A stretch of 64,000 bases of DNA from Bradyrhizobium quebecense (GCF_013373795.3 NZ_CP088022.1:186001-250000); one strand, 5' to 3'. Positions 25,963 through 36,075 are shown, numbered from the stretch's first letter. Notes: a model not told the origin generated them from the letters alone. Made by a program: numbers and translations.

Positions 25963-27312
25963 TCAGAAGTGCACCAGCGTGCGCAGACCAAGGACCCAGG
26001 CATTCTCGGTCTTGATGCCGGCGGCATTATAGCCGCGCCCGCCGGGATTGATCACGTACTGGGCGTCGAACTTGAGGTTCATCCAGCCAGTCGCCTGCCA
26101 CCCGTACCAGGCTTCGATCGGAACTTCGTTTCCGCCCGCATTCAGGGTGAGCGCAGCGGAATTCACGTGGGTCGTACCCACCGCGAAGCCGACTTCGTCT
26201 TCCGGGCGCCAGGAGAACGTTCCGGTGTGCCTGAAGCCCAGGGCGACCTGGTAGTCCTGATACGACGTCCGGTGATCGGCGACGGTCGTATTGAGGAACA
26301 TGTACCAACCCTGTGCCTTTGCACCCTCAACGGTCAGTCGCTGCAGGATCGATTCATAGACGCCATAGCGGCCGCGTTGATCGCCCAGATTCTGGTCCGA
26401 GACGCCGCCGATGCCCGGGGCGATCGCGATGATACCGGGGAGGCCGCCGTCAATCGTCGACGCGCTGTCATACCAGCCGCCGAATCTCCAGGTCCCGTTC
26501 AGGGGACCGCTCGGCGCCCAGACCACCTCGACCGGCACCAGCACGCCGGAGGCTCGGCTCGAACCGGGGACGCCTGGCAGGAAGTAGGTCGCGGAGTCCG
26601 ACGTCGTCAGATAGTTTGGATTGGCGTCGTAGACGCCGACCGAAAGCTGCCATTCCTTGGTGAAGTTGTAGTGTGCGACACCGGCCCATTGGCTCACTGG
26701 CCAGTTGTAGATGTAGCCACCCTGGATATTGCCGGGCTGACCGCCGCAGAAGGTCAGGTTGATGAACTCGCACAGGCCGAAGAAGAAGTCGGAGCCGACC
26801 GGAAGACGGCCGCCCTTGAGTTCAAGGCGGTCATCGAAAAGCTTCTGCGAGTAGTAGAGTTCGGTGAGGCGCAGGATATTGCCGCGGCCGAACACTTCGT
26901 TGGTCAGCTGCAAGGCCGGAATGCCTGCGTCGTCGTTCAGATTGTGGCCGAAGCGGTCGACCAGCGTAAGGCCGACCAGGCCGCCCTGGATGCCGGCAAG
27001 CTTCGCCATATCGAACTTGGCCTGAAAGAACAGCTGTCCGGCGTTGGCGCCGACATTCTTGTTGCCGCCCGACAGATTGCCGACGGCTTCGTCGCCCAGC
27101 GTTAGGGCCAGCGAGATACCCCGCTCCTTCAGCTGCGTTCTGCCGAGATCGCCGAACAGATACGGTCTCGTCCAGAAATCATCGGTCTCAGCGTAAGGAA
27201 TGGGCGGAGCTTTCGTTAAGAGATCGGCCGCATGCGCGCCGCCGCTGAACAAAGATAACAAAGCGATCCCCACGCCGCATGCCCGCGCGGTGTTTACAGA
27301 CCAAAGTGACAT
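25963..27312 (-). CDS. OprB-like carbohydrate porin
   Basis: Outer-membrane beta-barrel of 449 residues. A signal peptide starts at MSLWSVNTARACGVGIALLS and ends at AHA-A. Aromatic-rich alternating strands follow (GWYDSASTIDGG, VALGFRHTGTFSWRPEDEVG) and the chain ends LGLRTLVHF with a terminal Phe, as expected for outer-membrane insertion. The ATG at 27312 has GGGAG upstream. It is the first gene of the first sugar ABC unit and would bring the substrate to the periplasm. Confidence 0.88.
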   Translation of the reverse strand: MSLWSVNTARACGVGIALLSLFSGGAHAADLLTKAPPIPYAETDDFWTRPYLFGDLGRTQLKERGISLALTLGDEAVGNLSGGNKNVGANAGQLFFQAKFDMAKLAGIQGGLVGLTLVDRFGHNLNDDAGIPALQLTNEVFGRGNILRLTELYYSQKLFDDRLELKGGRLPVGSDFFFGLCEFINLTFCGGQPGNIQGGYIYNWPVSQWAGVAHYNFTKEWQLSVGVYDANPNYLTTSDSATYFLPGVPGSSRASGVLVPVEVVWAPSGPLNGTWRFGGWYDSASTIDGGLPGIIAIAPGIGGVSDQNLGDQRGRYGVYESILQRLTVEGAKAQGWYMFLNTTVADHRTSYQDYQVALGFRHTGTFSWRPEDEVGFAVGTTHVNSAALTLNAGGNEVPIEAWYGWQATGWMNLKFDAQYVINPGGRGYNAAGIKTENAWVLGLRTLVHF

Positions 27313-27412
27313 TTTCTGCACTCCCAGCGTCCCCGGCTTTGTCCATTTTTGTGTCGCGTTCCCGCCCAAAGCCCTTCAGCCTGGAACGCGCTCCTTTCAG
27401 TGTAGCGATCCG

Positions 27413-27547
27413 TCAACTTGAGATAGAAAATCCACGCGCGCCAAAGCCCTTGAGGACGGTGGTGAGGGTCTGCCAGCGGCCCGGCCAGGCTCGACCTGCG
27501 GCGCCAACGTGGACGTGAGCCTCGGATGCTTGATCAGTCTTGCGCAT
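27413..27547 (-). CDS. Possible 44-aa ORF with strong ribosome site (doubtful)
   Basis: MRKTDQASEAHVHVGAAGRA follows GGGAGGAGTTCG, one of the best ribosome sites in the window. It lies 71 nt after the stop of the second transporter's permease. No family recognised; the abrupt end suggests a truncated gene or a small regulatory peptide. The rest of 27313-27618 holds nothing else that I can support. Confidence 0.3.
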   Translation of the reverse strand: MRKTDQASEAHVHVGAAGRAWPGRWQTLTTVLKGFGARGFSISS

Positions 27548-27618
27548 CGAACTCCTCCCGTTGTCCTCTACTCGAGACGCCGTGGCTATATTCCCGGTCG
27601 AGATTCTTCGCAGTCGAG

Positions 27619-28680
27619 TCACGCCTGATCTCCCGCGCTCGTCGGCAACGCCGTCGCGCCGTGCGCAGATGCGCTTTGCAAAATTGTGGTTTCCTTTGCT
27701 CGAGGCGCCGTGCGGGCGAGGCCGGCCAGCGCCGCCTTGCGCCGCCGGCGGGCCTGCAATTGCTGATCCGCCAGAACGCCGATCAAAATCACGGTCCCCA
27801 TCACCGCGAAGTTCAGGGAGTTCGGAATGCCGAGGATGTTCACGAGGTTCTGCAGCACCTGGAGCAGCGCTGTGCCCAGCACGATACCGAGAATCGAGCC
27901 CTCGCCGCCGCGCAGGCTGCAGCCGCCGAGGACCGCAGCGGCAATCGCATAGAGTTCGTAGAAATTGCCGAAGGAACTCGGAGAGACCGAGTTGGTGTAG
28001 AAGACGAACATCACGGTCGAAACGCCGGCGAGGCCGCCGCTGATGACATAGGCGGTCGCGATCACGATATTTGTGTTGATACCGGAGAAGCGCGCCGCTT
28101 CCTCGTTCTTGCCCACGGCATAAAGCCAGCGTCCGTAGACCGAACGATGCAGCAGCACGCCGAGGATCAGCGCCAGGACGATCAGGAAGATGAAGGTGTT
28201 CGGAATGCCCGCGACATTGCCGGAGGCGACGTTGCCCAGCGTGCTGGCCTCGTCACCATAGCCGAAGCCGCGTGTCGAATCGCTGGTATAATAGCGCGCG
28301 GCGCCGCGATAGATCAGCAACCCGCACAGCGTCACGATGAAGGGCTGCATTTTCAGCCGGGTGATCAGGAAACCCTGGATGCCGCCCAGCGCCAGCCCGC
28401 CCATCAGGACCAGCAACAGCGCGAACGGCCATGGCACCTGATACGTCGTCAGAAGGTCGATGAAGACGACGCCGAGCAGCGCGAACATCGAGCCGAGCGA
28501 AAGATCGATGCCTCCGGTGATGATGACGAGACCTTCGCCCAGTGCGAACACACCGAACAGGCCGATCAAATTGGCCATGTTCAGCAAGTTCACGAACGAC
28601 AGGAAGGCCGGATTGATCGCGCCGGTGATGGCGGAGATCACCGCCAGCAGCAAGAACAGGCCGAGTTCCTTCTTCATCAT
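27619..28680 (-). CDS. Sugar ABC transporter permease (RbsC type), second system
   Basis: 353-residue membrane subunit with the ITGGIDLSLGSMFALLGVVF motif, GFLITRLKMQPFIVTLCGLL and a C-terminal alanine/arginine-rich tail of about 40 residues that seems unusual for the family. It starts MMKKELGLFLLLAVISA. The start overlaps the ATPase stop by 4 nt, so the order ATPase then permease is coupled. Confidence 0.92.
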   Translation of the reverse strand: MMKKELGLFLLLAVISAITGAINPAFLSFVNLLNMANLIGLFGVFALGEGLVIITGGIDLSLGSMFALLGVVFIDLLTTYQVPWPFALLLVLMGGLALGGIQGFLITRLKMQPFIVTLCGLLIYRGAARYYTSDSTRGFGYGDEASTLGNVASGNVAGIPNTFIFLIVLALILGVLLHRSVYGRWLYAVGKNEEAARFSGINTNIVIATAYVISGGLAGVSTVMFVFYTNSVSPSSFGNFYELYAIAAAVLGGCSLRGGEGSILGIVLGTALLQVLQNLVNILGIPNSLNFAVMGTVILIGVLADQQLQARRRRKAALAGLARTAPRAKETTILQSASAHGATALPTSAGDQA

Positions 28681-30203
28681 GGCGCAGCGGCCTCCAGGGT
28701 TTCGAGCGCCTGGCCGACTGCCAGCCTCAACACGTTGTATTCGCTGAACTGGTCGCGCTCGAGCACGCCGCTGACGCTGCCTTCATGCATCACAGCGACG
28801 CGGTCGGAGACGCCGATGACCTCTTCCATGTCGGAGGAGATCATCACGATCGCAACGCCCCGGTCGGCGAGGCTGCGCATCAGCGCGTAGATCTCGCTCT
28901 TGGCGCCGACATCGATGCCGCGGGTCGGCTCGTCGAAGAACATCACGCGCGGCTGCATGGAAAGCCACTTGCCCAGCACCACCTTCTGCTGGTTGCCGCC
29001 GGAGAGCGTTACGGCTTCGATGTCGATGCTCGGCGCCTTGATCGACAGGCTCCTGGCCTGGTCTTTCGCGATCTTGCGTTCGGCCGCGCCGTTGACCAGC
29101 CACATCCGCGCATGATCCAGCAGGCTCGCGAGCGTCACGTTCTCCCGGATCGGCAATTCCAGCACCAGCCCGGACTTCTTGCGGTCCTCCGGCACCAGAT
29201 AGATTCCTTGCCTGATCGCATCGCGCGGCGAGGCGACACCGACCGGTTCGTTGTCGATCCTGATCTCACCCCCCAGCAGCGGGTCAACGCCGAACACCGC
29301 GCGGGCAAGGGAGGTGCGGCCGGCGCCGACGAGTCCGGCGAGGCCGAGGATCTCGCCGCGCCGCACGGAAAGGTCAATCTGCCGGTCGGGAAAGGCGGTC
29401 GTTACGACGCCGGCGATATCGCAGCCGCCCGGCTGCGGCGAGCGCGCCGGCGGCGTATACAGCGCCTTCAGGTCGCGGCCGATCATCAGCCGGATCATCG
29501 CGGAATAGCTCAGCTCGTCCCGCGCCAGTTCCCCCACCGTGCGCCCGTCGCGCAGCACCACGACGCGATCGGCACAGCTCATGATCTCGCCGAGCCGGTG
29601 CGAGATGTAGATCACCGAGATGCCGTGCGCCTTCAGGTCGGCAATCACGCCCAGCAGCCGTTCCGTCTCCGTAATTGTCAGGCTGGAGGTCGGCTCGTCC
29701 ATGATGATCACGCGAGCGTCGATCGAAAGCGCCTTGGCGATCTCCACCATCTGGCGCTCCGCGATCGACAGATTGTCGACCAGCGTACTCGGCGTGAAAT
29801 CGGCGCCCAGCCGTTCCAGCAGCGGCGTCACGCGGGCGCGCATCTCCGCATTGTCCACCAGCTTCAGCGGGCCGCCGACGAGCTTCTCGCGTCCGATGAA
29901 GACATTGGCCGCGACGTCGAGATTCTCGAACAGGTTCAGCTCCTGGTGCACAAAAGCGATGCCGGCCAGTGTCGCCTCGTTCACCGTCATCCTTGCGTGG
30001 TCATTGCCGCCGATGCGGATCACGCCCGCACTCGGCGCGATCACGCCGGCCAGCACGCGCATCAGCGTCGATTTGCCAGCGCCGTTCTCGCCGATCAGGC
30101 CCAGCACCTCGCCGCGGCAGACGCGCAGATTGACGTCGTCGAGCGCCCTGACGCCGGGATAGGTCTTGCTGATACCGCTGAGTTCGAGCAGCGTCTCCGG
30201 CAT
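28677..30203 (-). CDS. Sugar ABC transporter ATP-binding protein (two ATPase domains), second system
   Basis: 508 residues with two ATPase cassettes. The first has Walker A GENGAGKSTLMR and Walker B ARVIIMDEPTSS. The second has a degenerate Walker A (GLVGAGRTSLAR), signature LSGGNQQKVVLGKW and Walker B RVMFFDEPTRG, as usual for RbsA-type proteins. AGGAGG lies 9 nt before the ATG. Downstream partner: permease at 27619; upstream partner: binding protein at 30268. Confidence 0.94.
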   Translation of the reverse strand: MPETLLELSGISKTYPGVRALDDVNLRVCRGEVLGLIGENGAGKSTLMRVLAGVIAPSAGVIRIGGNDHARMTVNEATLAGIAFVHQELNLFENLDVAANVFIGREKLVGGPLKLVDNAEMRARVTPLLERLGADFTPSTLVDNLSIAERQMVEIAKALSIDARVIIMDEPTSSLTITETERLLGVIADLKAHGISVIYISHRLGEIMSCADRVVVLRDGRTVGELARDELSYSAMIRLMIGRDLKALYTPPARSPQPGGCDIAGVVTTAFPDRQIDLSVRRGEILGLAGLVGAGRTSLARAVFGVDPLLGGEIRIDNEPVGVASPRDAIRQGIYLVPEDRKKSGLVLELPIRENVTLASLLDHARMWLVNGAAERKIAKDQARSLSIKAPSIDIEAVTLSGGNQQKVVLGKWLSMQPRVMFFDEPTRGIDVGAKSEIYALMRSLADRGVAIVMISSDMEEVIGVSDRVAVMHEGSVSGVLERDQFSEYNVLRLAVGQALETLEAAAP

Positions 30204-30223
30204 TCGGCTTGTCCTCCTGCATC

Positions 30224-30253
30224 CCGCCCGGCGGCCTGTGGCGGCCGGGCGGC
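30224..30253 (-). terminator. Intercistronic hairpin after the second sugar-binding protein gene
   Basis: A GC-rich inverted repeat (13-nt arms around a TGT/ACA loop, one mismatch) lies between the binding-protein stop and the ATPase start. No T-run, so it probably stabilises the upstream mRNA or partly attenuates. Confidence 0.45.
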
Positions 30254-30267
30254 GAAGCCGACTGAGG

Positions 30268-31233
30268 TTACTTCTTCAGCAGTTCCTTCAGTTGCCCGGC
30301 GAACTCGGCGACGTTGGTCTTGCTGATCACCTTGGTCGGCACGATCAGCTTGCTGTCCTTCGGAATCCAGGACTTGTCGCCGTTCAGCGTCTTGATGATG
30401 TTGGTGGCGGAGAGATAGCCGAACTCGTAGGGCTGCTGCACGACCGTGGATTCGATCGTGCCGTCGGAAATGCCCCGCAGCGTCCGCTGGTCCTCGTCGA
30501 AGCCGACGATCTTCACCTTGCCGGCCTTGCCTGCGGCCTTCACCGCATCATAGATCAGCGGGGTCTCGTAGCTCCACAGGCCGGAGAGCAGCGCGATGTC
30601 GGGATATTTGACGAGCACGTTCTCCATGTTCGCCTTGGCCTTGGCAAAGTCCACCTGGTCGGTGAACACGTCGACCAGTTCGACCTTGGTGCCGGCGATC
30701 GATTCCTTGATGCCCTGTACGCGCTCGCGGGCATTGTCGGCGTCCATCGTTCCGACGAACAGCGCAATCTTGCCGCCGTTCGGTAGCGCCTTCTTGATCT
30801 CCTCGCCGGCCTGCCGCCCGGCCGCGACGTTGTCGGTGCCGATATAGGCGAGACGGTTGCTCTGCGGCGCGTCGCTGTCCGTCGTGATCAGCACGGTCTT
30901 GGCCGCGACCTTGTTGAGTTCTTCGGTTGCATGCGGCGCATCGTCGACCGAGATCGAGATGCCGGCGACGCCGCGCACCAAGAGGTCGTCCAACTCGCGC
31001 CGCTGACCAGCCGCGGTGCCTTCGTTGGTGACGATCAGCTCGATATTGTATTCCGGGTGCTCTTTCTGCGCCTTCTCGAGCCCGCGGCCCGCGATGGTCC
31101 AGAAGTCGGCCGCGACATTGGTCACCAGCGCGATGGTCTTTTTCTGCTGTGCCTGTGCTATCCCTATGGCCATCGCGAGCGCGGCCGCGCCCGCCAACAG
31201 CGGCACGATCAATCTTCTCATTGAGTCATTCAT
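30268..31233 (-). CDS. Sugar-type ABC transporter substrate-binding protein, second system
   Basis: 321-residue periplasmic protein; signal peptide with MRRLIVPLLAGAAALAMAIG and cleavage near AQAQQ. The ligand-binding fold shows KTIALVTNVAADFWTIAGRG, GVAGISISVDDAPHATEELN and LITTDSDAPQSNRLAYIGTD. GGGAGG precedes the ATG at 31233; a GTG two codons upstream is less likely. First gene of the second sugar transporter, divergent from the ROK regulator. Confidence 0.92.
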   Translation of the reverse strand: MNDSMRRLIVPLLAGAAALAMAIGIAQAQQKKTIALVTNVAADFWTIAGRGLEKAQKEHPEYNIELIVTNEGTAAGQRRELDDLLVRGVAGISISVDDAPHATEELNKVAAKTVLITTDSDAPQSNRLAYIGTDNVAAGRQAGEEIKKALPNGGKIALFVGTMDADNARERVQGIKESIAGTKVELVDVFTDQVDFAKAKANMENVLVKYPDIALLSGLWSYETPLIYDAVKAAGKAGKVKIVGFDEDQRTLRGISDGTIESTVVQQPYEFGYLSATNIIKTLNGDKSWIPKDSKLIVPTKVISKTNVAEFAGQLKELLKK

Positions 31234-31309
31234 ATGCACCTCCCTGTCGACACCCCCGGTGAGGGGCTTTCACGCTCGGCGCTTTTCACGCCTTATTTTA
31301 TTCACGTAA

Positions 31310-31321
31310 CTAATAAATTAG
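31310..31321. promoter_or_regulatory. Palindrome between the sugar-binding protein and ROK genes (candidate ROK operator)
   Basis: CTAATAAATTAG (5-bp arms around AA) lies in an unusually AT-rich stretch about 77 nt upstream of the binding-protein ATG. ROK repressors often bind AT-rich palindromes in such divergent regions; the assignment is inference. Confidence 0.4.
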
Positions 31322-31474
31322 CGCGACAAAATGTCCAGTCAAGGGTGTTGCTGCCCGTATCTTCAAGCAAGAATAGTGTTATGCTGATGTATTGTTGCCA
31401 CTCTCGGCGCCTTCTGACCATTATACGGGCTGCTCGCGTTGAATAACTTCATCAAGAGAATTAAAAAAGCCGAT

Positions 31475-32746
31475 ATGGATGAACAGCCCGAACCGCTGAG
31501 ACGCGCTTCGAGTTTGGCCCGCGGATCGAACCGCGGCCGGCTCGTCGAAGTCTTGCGGCGTCAGGGGCCATTGCCGCGCGTCGAGCTGGCACGCAGCACG
31601 GGGCTGAGCTTCCCGGCCATATCGGCCATCACGTCGAAACTGATGGCGGAAGACCTGCTGTGCGAAGCAGTGACTGAGACGGCGACGTTGTGGCCCGACG
31701 ATACCGACGAAGAGGATACGGATGGCCTGAACGGCCGCCGCCGCGGCCGGCCGGCGGTCCTGCTGACCCTGAACCCCGAGTTTGGCCGCATCATTGCGGT
31801 CTCGCTGCGCATGAATCTGATCGAGACATTGATCGCCGATTTCAGCGGCTCCGCCCTGGCGCAGTCGCGACTTGAGCTGACGACACGCGCGCTCGATGCA
31901 GCCGCGTTGTGCGATCTCGTGATCGCGCAGATCGACGCCATGATTGATGCGACGGCCACGCCGAGACATCGGCTGTTGGGAATCGGGATTGCGTTGCAGG
32001 GCATCGTTGACTCCGACACCGGCCGGCATCTGTGGAGCCCGGCGCTGTCGATCACCGGCGTCGATCTGGCGACGCCGGTCCGCCAGGCATTCGGCGTCGA
32101 AGTCGTGATGGCGAACGACGCGGTTGCGGTTGCGCTGGCCCTCGCAGCCGCCGAGCCGGCGCTGGCGCAGGGCCTCACGGCCACGATCATGGTGGGCCAC
32201 GGCGTCGGCATGGGCGTCGTTGTCGACGGTGAAGCGCGCGACGGTGCCGGCGCAGGCAGTGAGATCGGCCATGTCAAGCTGGCGCCGAACGGTCCGCAAT
32301 GCCGCTGCGGTCAGCGCGGCTGCATCGAGGCCCATCTCGCCGACTATGCGCTCTACCGCGACGCGCGTACCTTTCTCGACCTGCCGCCGGCTGTATCGCA
32401 GCAGCCGTCCGAGGCGCAGATGGCTCTGCTGCGCGCGCGGGCGCGCGCCGGCGATCCCCGTCTCGAGCAGTTATTCCGGCAGGCAGGCCACGCGCTTGCC
32501 GATGCGGTCGCCACGACGATATCGGTGCTGCGCCCACATCACATCATCCTCGCGGGTCCGGGCCTGCAGGCATTCGACATGATGCGCAGTGCCTATGAGG
32601 AGCGGCTCGAACGGGCAGTGTTGCCGTGGCTGCTCAAGTCTACCGCGATCCATGTGCGTCCAAGCGAGTCGGCGACGATTGTCGACGGCATGGTGCGGCG
32701 GACGCTGCGGGTCGTGGACCGAAACCACATGGAGACGACCGAGTGA
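31475..32746 (+). CDS. ROK family transcriptional regulator
   Basis: 423-residue repressor of the NagC/XylR type. N-terminal winged helix (LVEVLRRQGPLPRVELARST, LSFPAISAITSKLMAEDLL), then a sugar-kinase-like domain with ATIMVGHGVGMGVVVDGE, EIGHVKLAPNG and the zinc motif CRCGQRGCIEAH. The ATG at 31475 (MDEQPEPLRR) is chosen over a TTG 12 codons upstream. It is divergent from the second sugar transporter and probably controls it in response to the imported sugar. Confidence 0.9.
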   Translation: MDEQPEPLRRASSLARGSNRGRLVEVLRRQGPLPRVELARSTGLSFPAISAITSKLMAEDLLCEAVTETATLWPDDTDEEDTDGLNGRRRGRPAVLLTLNPEFGRIIAVSLRMNLIETLIADFSGSALAQSRLELTTRALDAAALCDLVIAQIDAMIDATATPRHRLLGIGIALQGIVDSDTGRHLWSPALSITGVDLATPVRQAFGVEVVMANDAVAVALALAAAEPALAQGLTATIMVGHGVGMGVVVDGEARDGAGAGSEIGHVKLAPNGPQCRCGQRGCIEAHLADYALYRDARTFLDLPPAVSQQPSEAQMALLRARARAGDPRLEQLFRQAGHALADAVATTISVLRPHHIILAGPGLQAFDMMRSAYEERLERAVLPWLLKSTAIHVRPSESATIVDGMVRRTLRVVDRNHMETTE

Positions 32747-32819
32747 ACCTCGGGAGCCGTGGCTCTTGGCCGGAGCCGCAGCAACGCAACCGACGCGCTT
32801 CAGGCGCCAAAGCGAGAGA

Positions 32820-33584
32820 ATGCCAATGCAGGGTGCCATCTATCCAAGCCTCAAGGACCGGACCGTCCTGGTAACCGGTGGCGGTTCCGGCATCGGCGAG
32901 GCCATCGTCCGCCAGTTTATCAGCCAGGGCGCGCGGGTCGGATTCATCGATATCGATGTGACGTCCTCGGAGCAGCTGCTGTCCGATTTGGGGGCGCATG
33001 CCCGCGTGCACTTCGAACACGCCGACCTGCGCGACATCGCCGCACTGCGGCGCGCGGTTACCGGCATCCGTGAGGCGCTCGGGCCGATCACCATCCTGGT
33101 CAACAATGCGGCGCGCGACGACCGTCACGCGATCGAGGACGTGACGCCGGAATTCTGGGACGAGCGGATCGCCGTCAACCTGAAGCATCAGTTCTTCAGC
33201 GCCCAGGCGGTCGCACCCGACATGAAACAGGCGGGGGGCGGTTCGATCGTCAACATCGGCTCGGTGAGTTGGGTGATCGGTCAGGGCAACATGCCCTGCT
33301 ACACCACGGCCAAATCAGCCGTTCAGGGCCTCACCCGGGCGCTGGCCCGCGATCTCGGGCCGCACAACGTGCGGGTCAACTCCATCCTGCCGGGATGGAT
33401 CATGACCCGGCGGCAGCAGGATCTGTGGTTGACGCCCGAAGGTGTGGCCGAGCTGATGCAGCGCCAATGCCTCAAGCGCAAGCTCGTGCCTGACGACATC
33501 GCCCGCGTCGTCCTCTTTTTCGCCGCCGATGACAGCGGCGCCTGCACCAACCAGAGCCATATCGTCGACGGCGGCTGGGTCTAG
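32820..33584 (+). CDS. Short-chain dehydrogenase/reductase
   Basis: 254-residue NAD(P)-dependent oxidoreductase of the classical SDR family: cofactor site VTGGGSGIGEA, NNAA, catalytic Ser in NIGSVSWV and the YTTAKSA motif (Tyr-x-x-x-Lys), then NSILPGWIMT. It starts about 75 nt after the rok stop and could oxidise the sugar or polyol taken up by the adjacent importer (inference). The start MPMQGAIYPSLKDRT is chosen; the long upstream extension overlaps the rok gene. Confidence 0.9.
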   Translation: MPMQGAIYPSLKDRTVLVTGGGSGIGEAIVRQFISQGARVGFIDIDVTSSEQLLSDLGAHARVHFEHADLRDIAALRRAVTGIREALGPITILVNNAARDDRHAIEDVTPEFWDERIAVNLKHQFFSAQAVAPDMKQAGGGSIVNIGSVSWVIGQGNMPCYTTAKSAVQGLTRALARDLGPHNVRVNSILPGWIMTRRQQDLWLTPEGVAELMQRQCLKRKLVPDDIARVVLFFAADDSGACTNQSHIVDGGWV

Positions 33585-33694
33585 CGACACGGCCGACCGC
33601 GTTGACGAGTTGAACGGAGGCGCGGCGAGCCTGAAGGGCGCGGTGAAGCTGTGCTCCCGTGCTATTGCGGGAATGGTCTGCCGCCAGCTTGTTG

Positions 33695-36060
33695 CTACGT
33701 ATTGGCAGCTGTCTGATGCGAACGTATCAGATTGTCGGCCCACGCATCGGCAATGTGGTGAAGGGTCAGATCCTGCTTGCGATCGAGCAGGAGTTCGAGC
33801 ACGCGTGGCGGGGTCAAGGGAAGTGCCTGGACGCGCTTGCCTGTGGCGTTTGCAACTGCGCATGCGACGGCCGCTCCGACATTCAGGATGGGCACCTCGC
33901 CGGCACCCTTGGTCCCGAGCGGTCCGATCGACGGCGCACCCTCGTAAAGACTGATCTCCACCGGCACGACATCGAGCGCCAGCGGCACGCGATAGGTCTC
34001 GAAACCGCTCTGGCAGACGCGACCGTTGCTGCCGATCGTGACTTCCTCGTGCAACGCATAACCCAGCCCCTGCACGACACCGCCCTGGATCTGGCCATGG
34101 ATGGCGCGCGGGTTCAGCGCGCGGCCGACGTCCTGCACCACGCGATACCTGAGCACCTCGACATGTCCGGTTTCCGGATCGACGGCGACCTCGCAGTCGT
34201 GGACGGCGAAGACGGGAATGTCGATCGCGTCGATGAAATGTCCGGCCACGCAGCCCGGCATCGCCGGTACGCCGGCGCCCGTGAACGCGCCGGTGCCGGA
34301 CACCGGGCCAGCCAGTGCCTGGGCACGGGTCGCGACCTCCGCGACCGTACGGCCGGAGCCCGGCGCGCCGGCAATTTCGATCCGTCCGTCGTGCATCACG
34401 AGATCATCGGGCGCGGCCTCGATCATCTCGGAGGCGACCTTTAAGAGTTTCGTGCGCACCTCCTGCGCTGCCGACAGGCTGGCCGCGCCGAGCGAAACGG
34501 TGGTGCGGCCGCCGCCGACGCCGACATCATAACCGGCCGCATCGGTATCGGCCGCGCGGACGATCACATGCTCGGGTGCAATGCCGAGCGTGCTGGCGAC
34601 GATCTGCGGCAGGCTCTGCATCATCGAGCCGGATCCAATCTCCACACCCGACGTGACCAGCGTCGCCGTGCCGTCGGCGTTCATGTTCACCGTCGCGGCC
34701 GATGGGCCGACGAAGACGAACCAGGTGCCGACGGTGGTCGCGCGTCCATAGAGCCGGCCGTCGGTGCGCGCCGGCGGCGGCGCCGTCGCATCGCGCAGCG
34801 TATCCATCCGCTCGAGCATCGGGCCGAGCACACTGCCTTCGAAGACCTGGCCGGTGGCGCCGAGATCCTTGTCGCCGAGCACATTGCGGCGGCGGAAGGC
34901 AAGCGGATCCATTCCGATCGTCGCCGCGATCTCGTCGGTGTGGCGCTCGAGCGCAAAGGTGTTGTAGACCCCGTTGCAGCAGCGGAACGCGCCGTTCGGC
35001 GCCGTGTTGGTATAGACCGCGCGCGAGACCATGCGCACGCTTCCGAGCCGGTAGTTTCCGCCGAGCGTGTGTGCGGTCATGGTGGTCAGGAAGATCTGTT
35101 CGCCGCCATAGGCGCCGCAGTCCATCAGGACGACCGCCTCGCGCCCCACGATATCTCCCTCGCGCGTCACCGCCGAGCGGATGCGGATATCGGCGTTCTC
35201 GCGGAACAGGCAGGTCAGCATCTCCTCCTCGCGTGAATTGACGAGGCGCACCGGCCGGCCGCTGGCGCGGGCCAGCAGGGCGGCGAAGGGCTCAACGGCC
35301 AGATCGAACTTCAGACCGAAGCCGCCGCCGACCGGCGGCACCGTGACGCGGACCTGCGACGCCGGCACGCCGAGCAGGCGCGCGGTCGCATTGCGGACGC
35401 TCCAGGGAACCTGCGTTGACGTCTCGATGTGGAAGCGCCCATCCTCGTAGCTCGCGACGACCGCGCGCGGCTCGAAGGCCACGTGGTTCTGCCGGCCGAC
35501 GCGAAAGCAGCTTTCGACGATCTCGACGTCGGGCCGGGCAAAGGCGGCATCGACGTCGCCGCGAACGACGGTGGCCTCCCAGGCGACGTTGCCGCCGCGC
35601 GCGCTGCCTTCGAGCAAGACCTCATAGCTGCGCCAGTCCGGATGAACCAGCGGTGCATCCGATGCCAGCGCATCCGCCATGGTCAAGACTGCGGGGAACG
35701 GCTCGATCTCCACGTCGATCGCCGCGAGTGCGGCCTGCGCCTGCGCCAATGTGGCGGCTGCGACCGCGGCGATCGGCTCGCCGTCGTAGCGGATGACGTC
35801 GCGGGCGAAGAGCGGGTGATCGGCGATGCCGATCCCGATCATGCCGGGCGCATCGGCCGCCGTCACGATCGCACGCCCGGCATGCGGGCGGCTCTGGACG
35901 TATCGAGACGAACGATCCGCCCCGCCGGCACGCCGGCGCGCAGCACCGCGGCATGCAGCATGCCCGGCAGATACCGGTCGATAGTGTAGCGGGTGCGGCC
36001 ACGCAGCTTGTCGGCAGCGTCACGCCGGTGCAAATCCATCGTTGCGGAAACGTCTGACAT
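33695..36060 (-). pseudogene. Molybdopterin-binding large subunit of a xanthine-dehydrogenase-family hydroxylase, frameshifted
   Basis: The N-terminal part starts at 36060 (MSDVSATMDLHRRDAADKLR, GRTRYTIDRYLPGMLHAAVL) and runs into a stop at 35863. The remaining 723 codons continue in another frame from TAADAPGMIGIGIADHPL. Family motifs include VPPVGGGFGLKFDLAVEPFA, GAFRCCNGVYNTF, HGQIQGGVVQGLGYA and the catalytic Glu in GTKGAGEVPIL. The expected MPGVRAIVTAAD is recovered if one 4-nt unit of a short repeat was lost near 35868. The joined product would be about 790 residues, normal for the family. It hydroxylates the carbon next to a ring nitrogen, or an aldehyde. Either the gene is broken, or reinitiation at the overlapping GTGA produces two pieces. 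Confidence 0.85.
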
Positions 36061-36075
36061 CCTTGCGCCTCCCGA

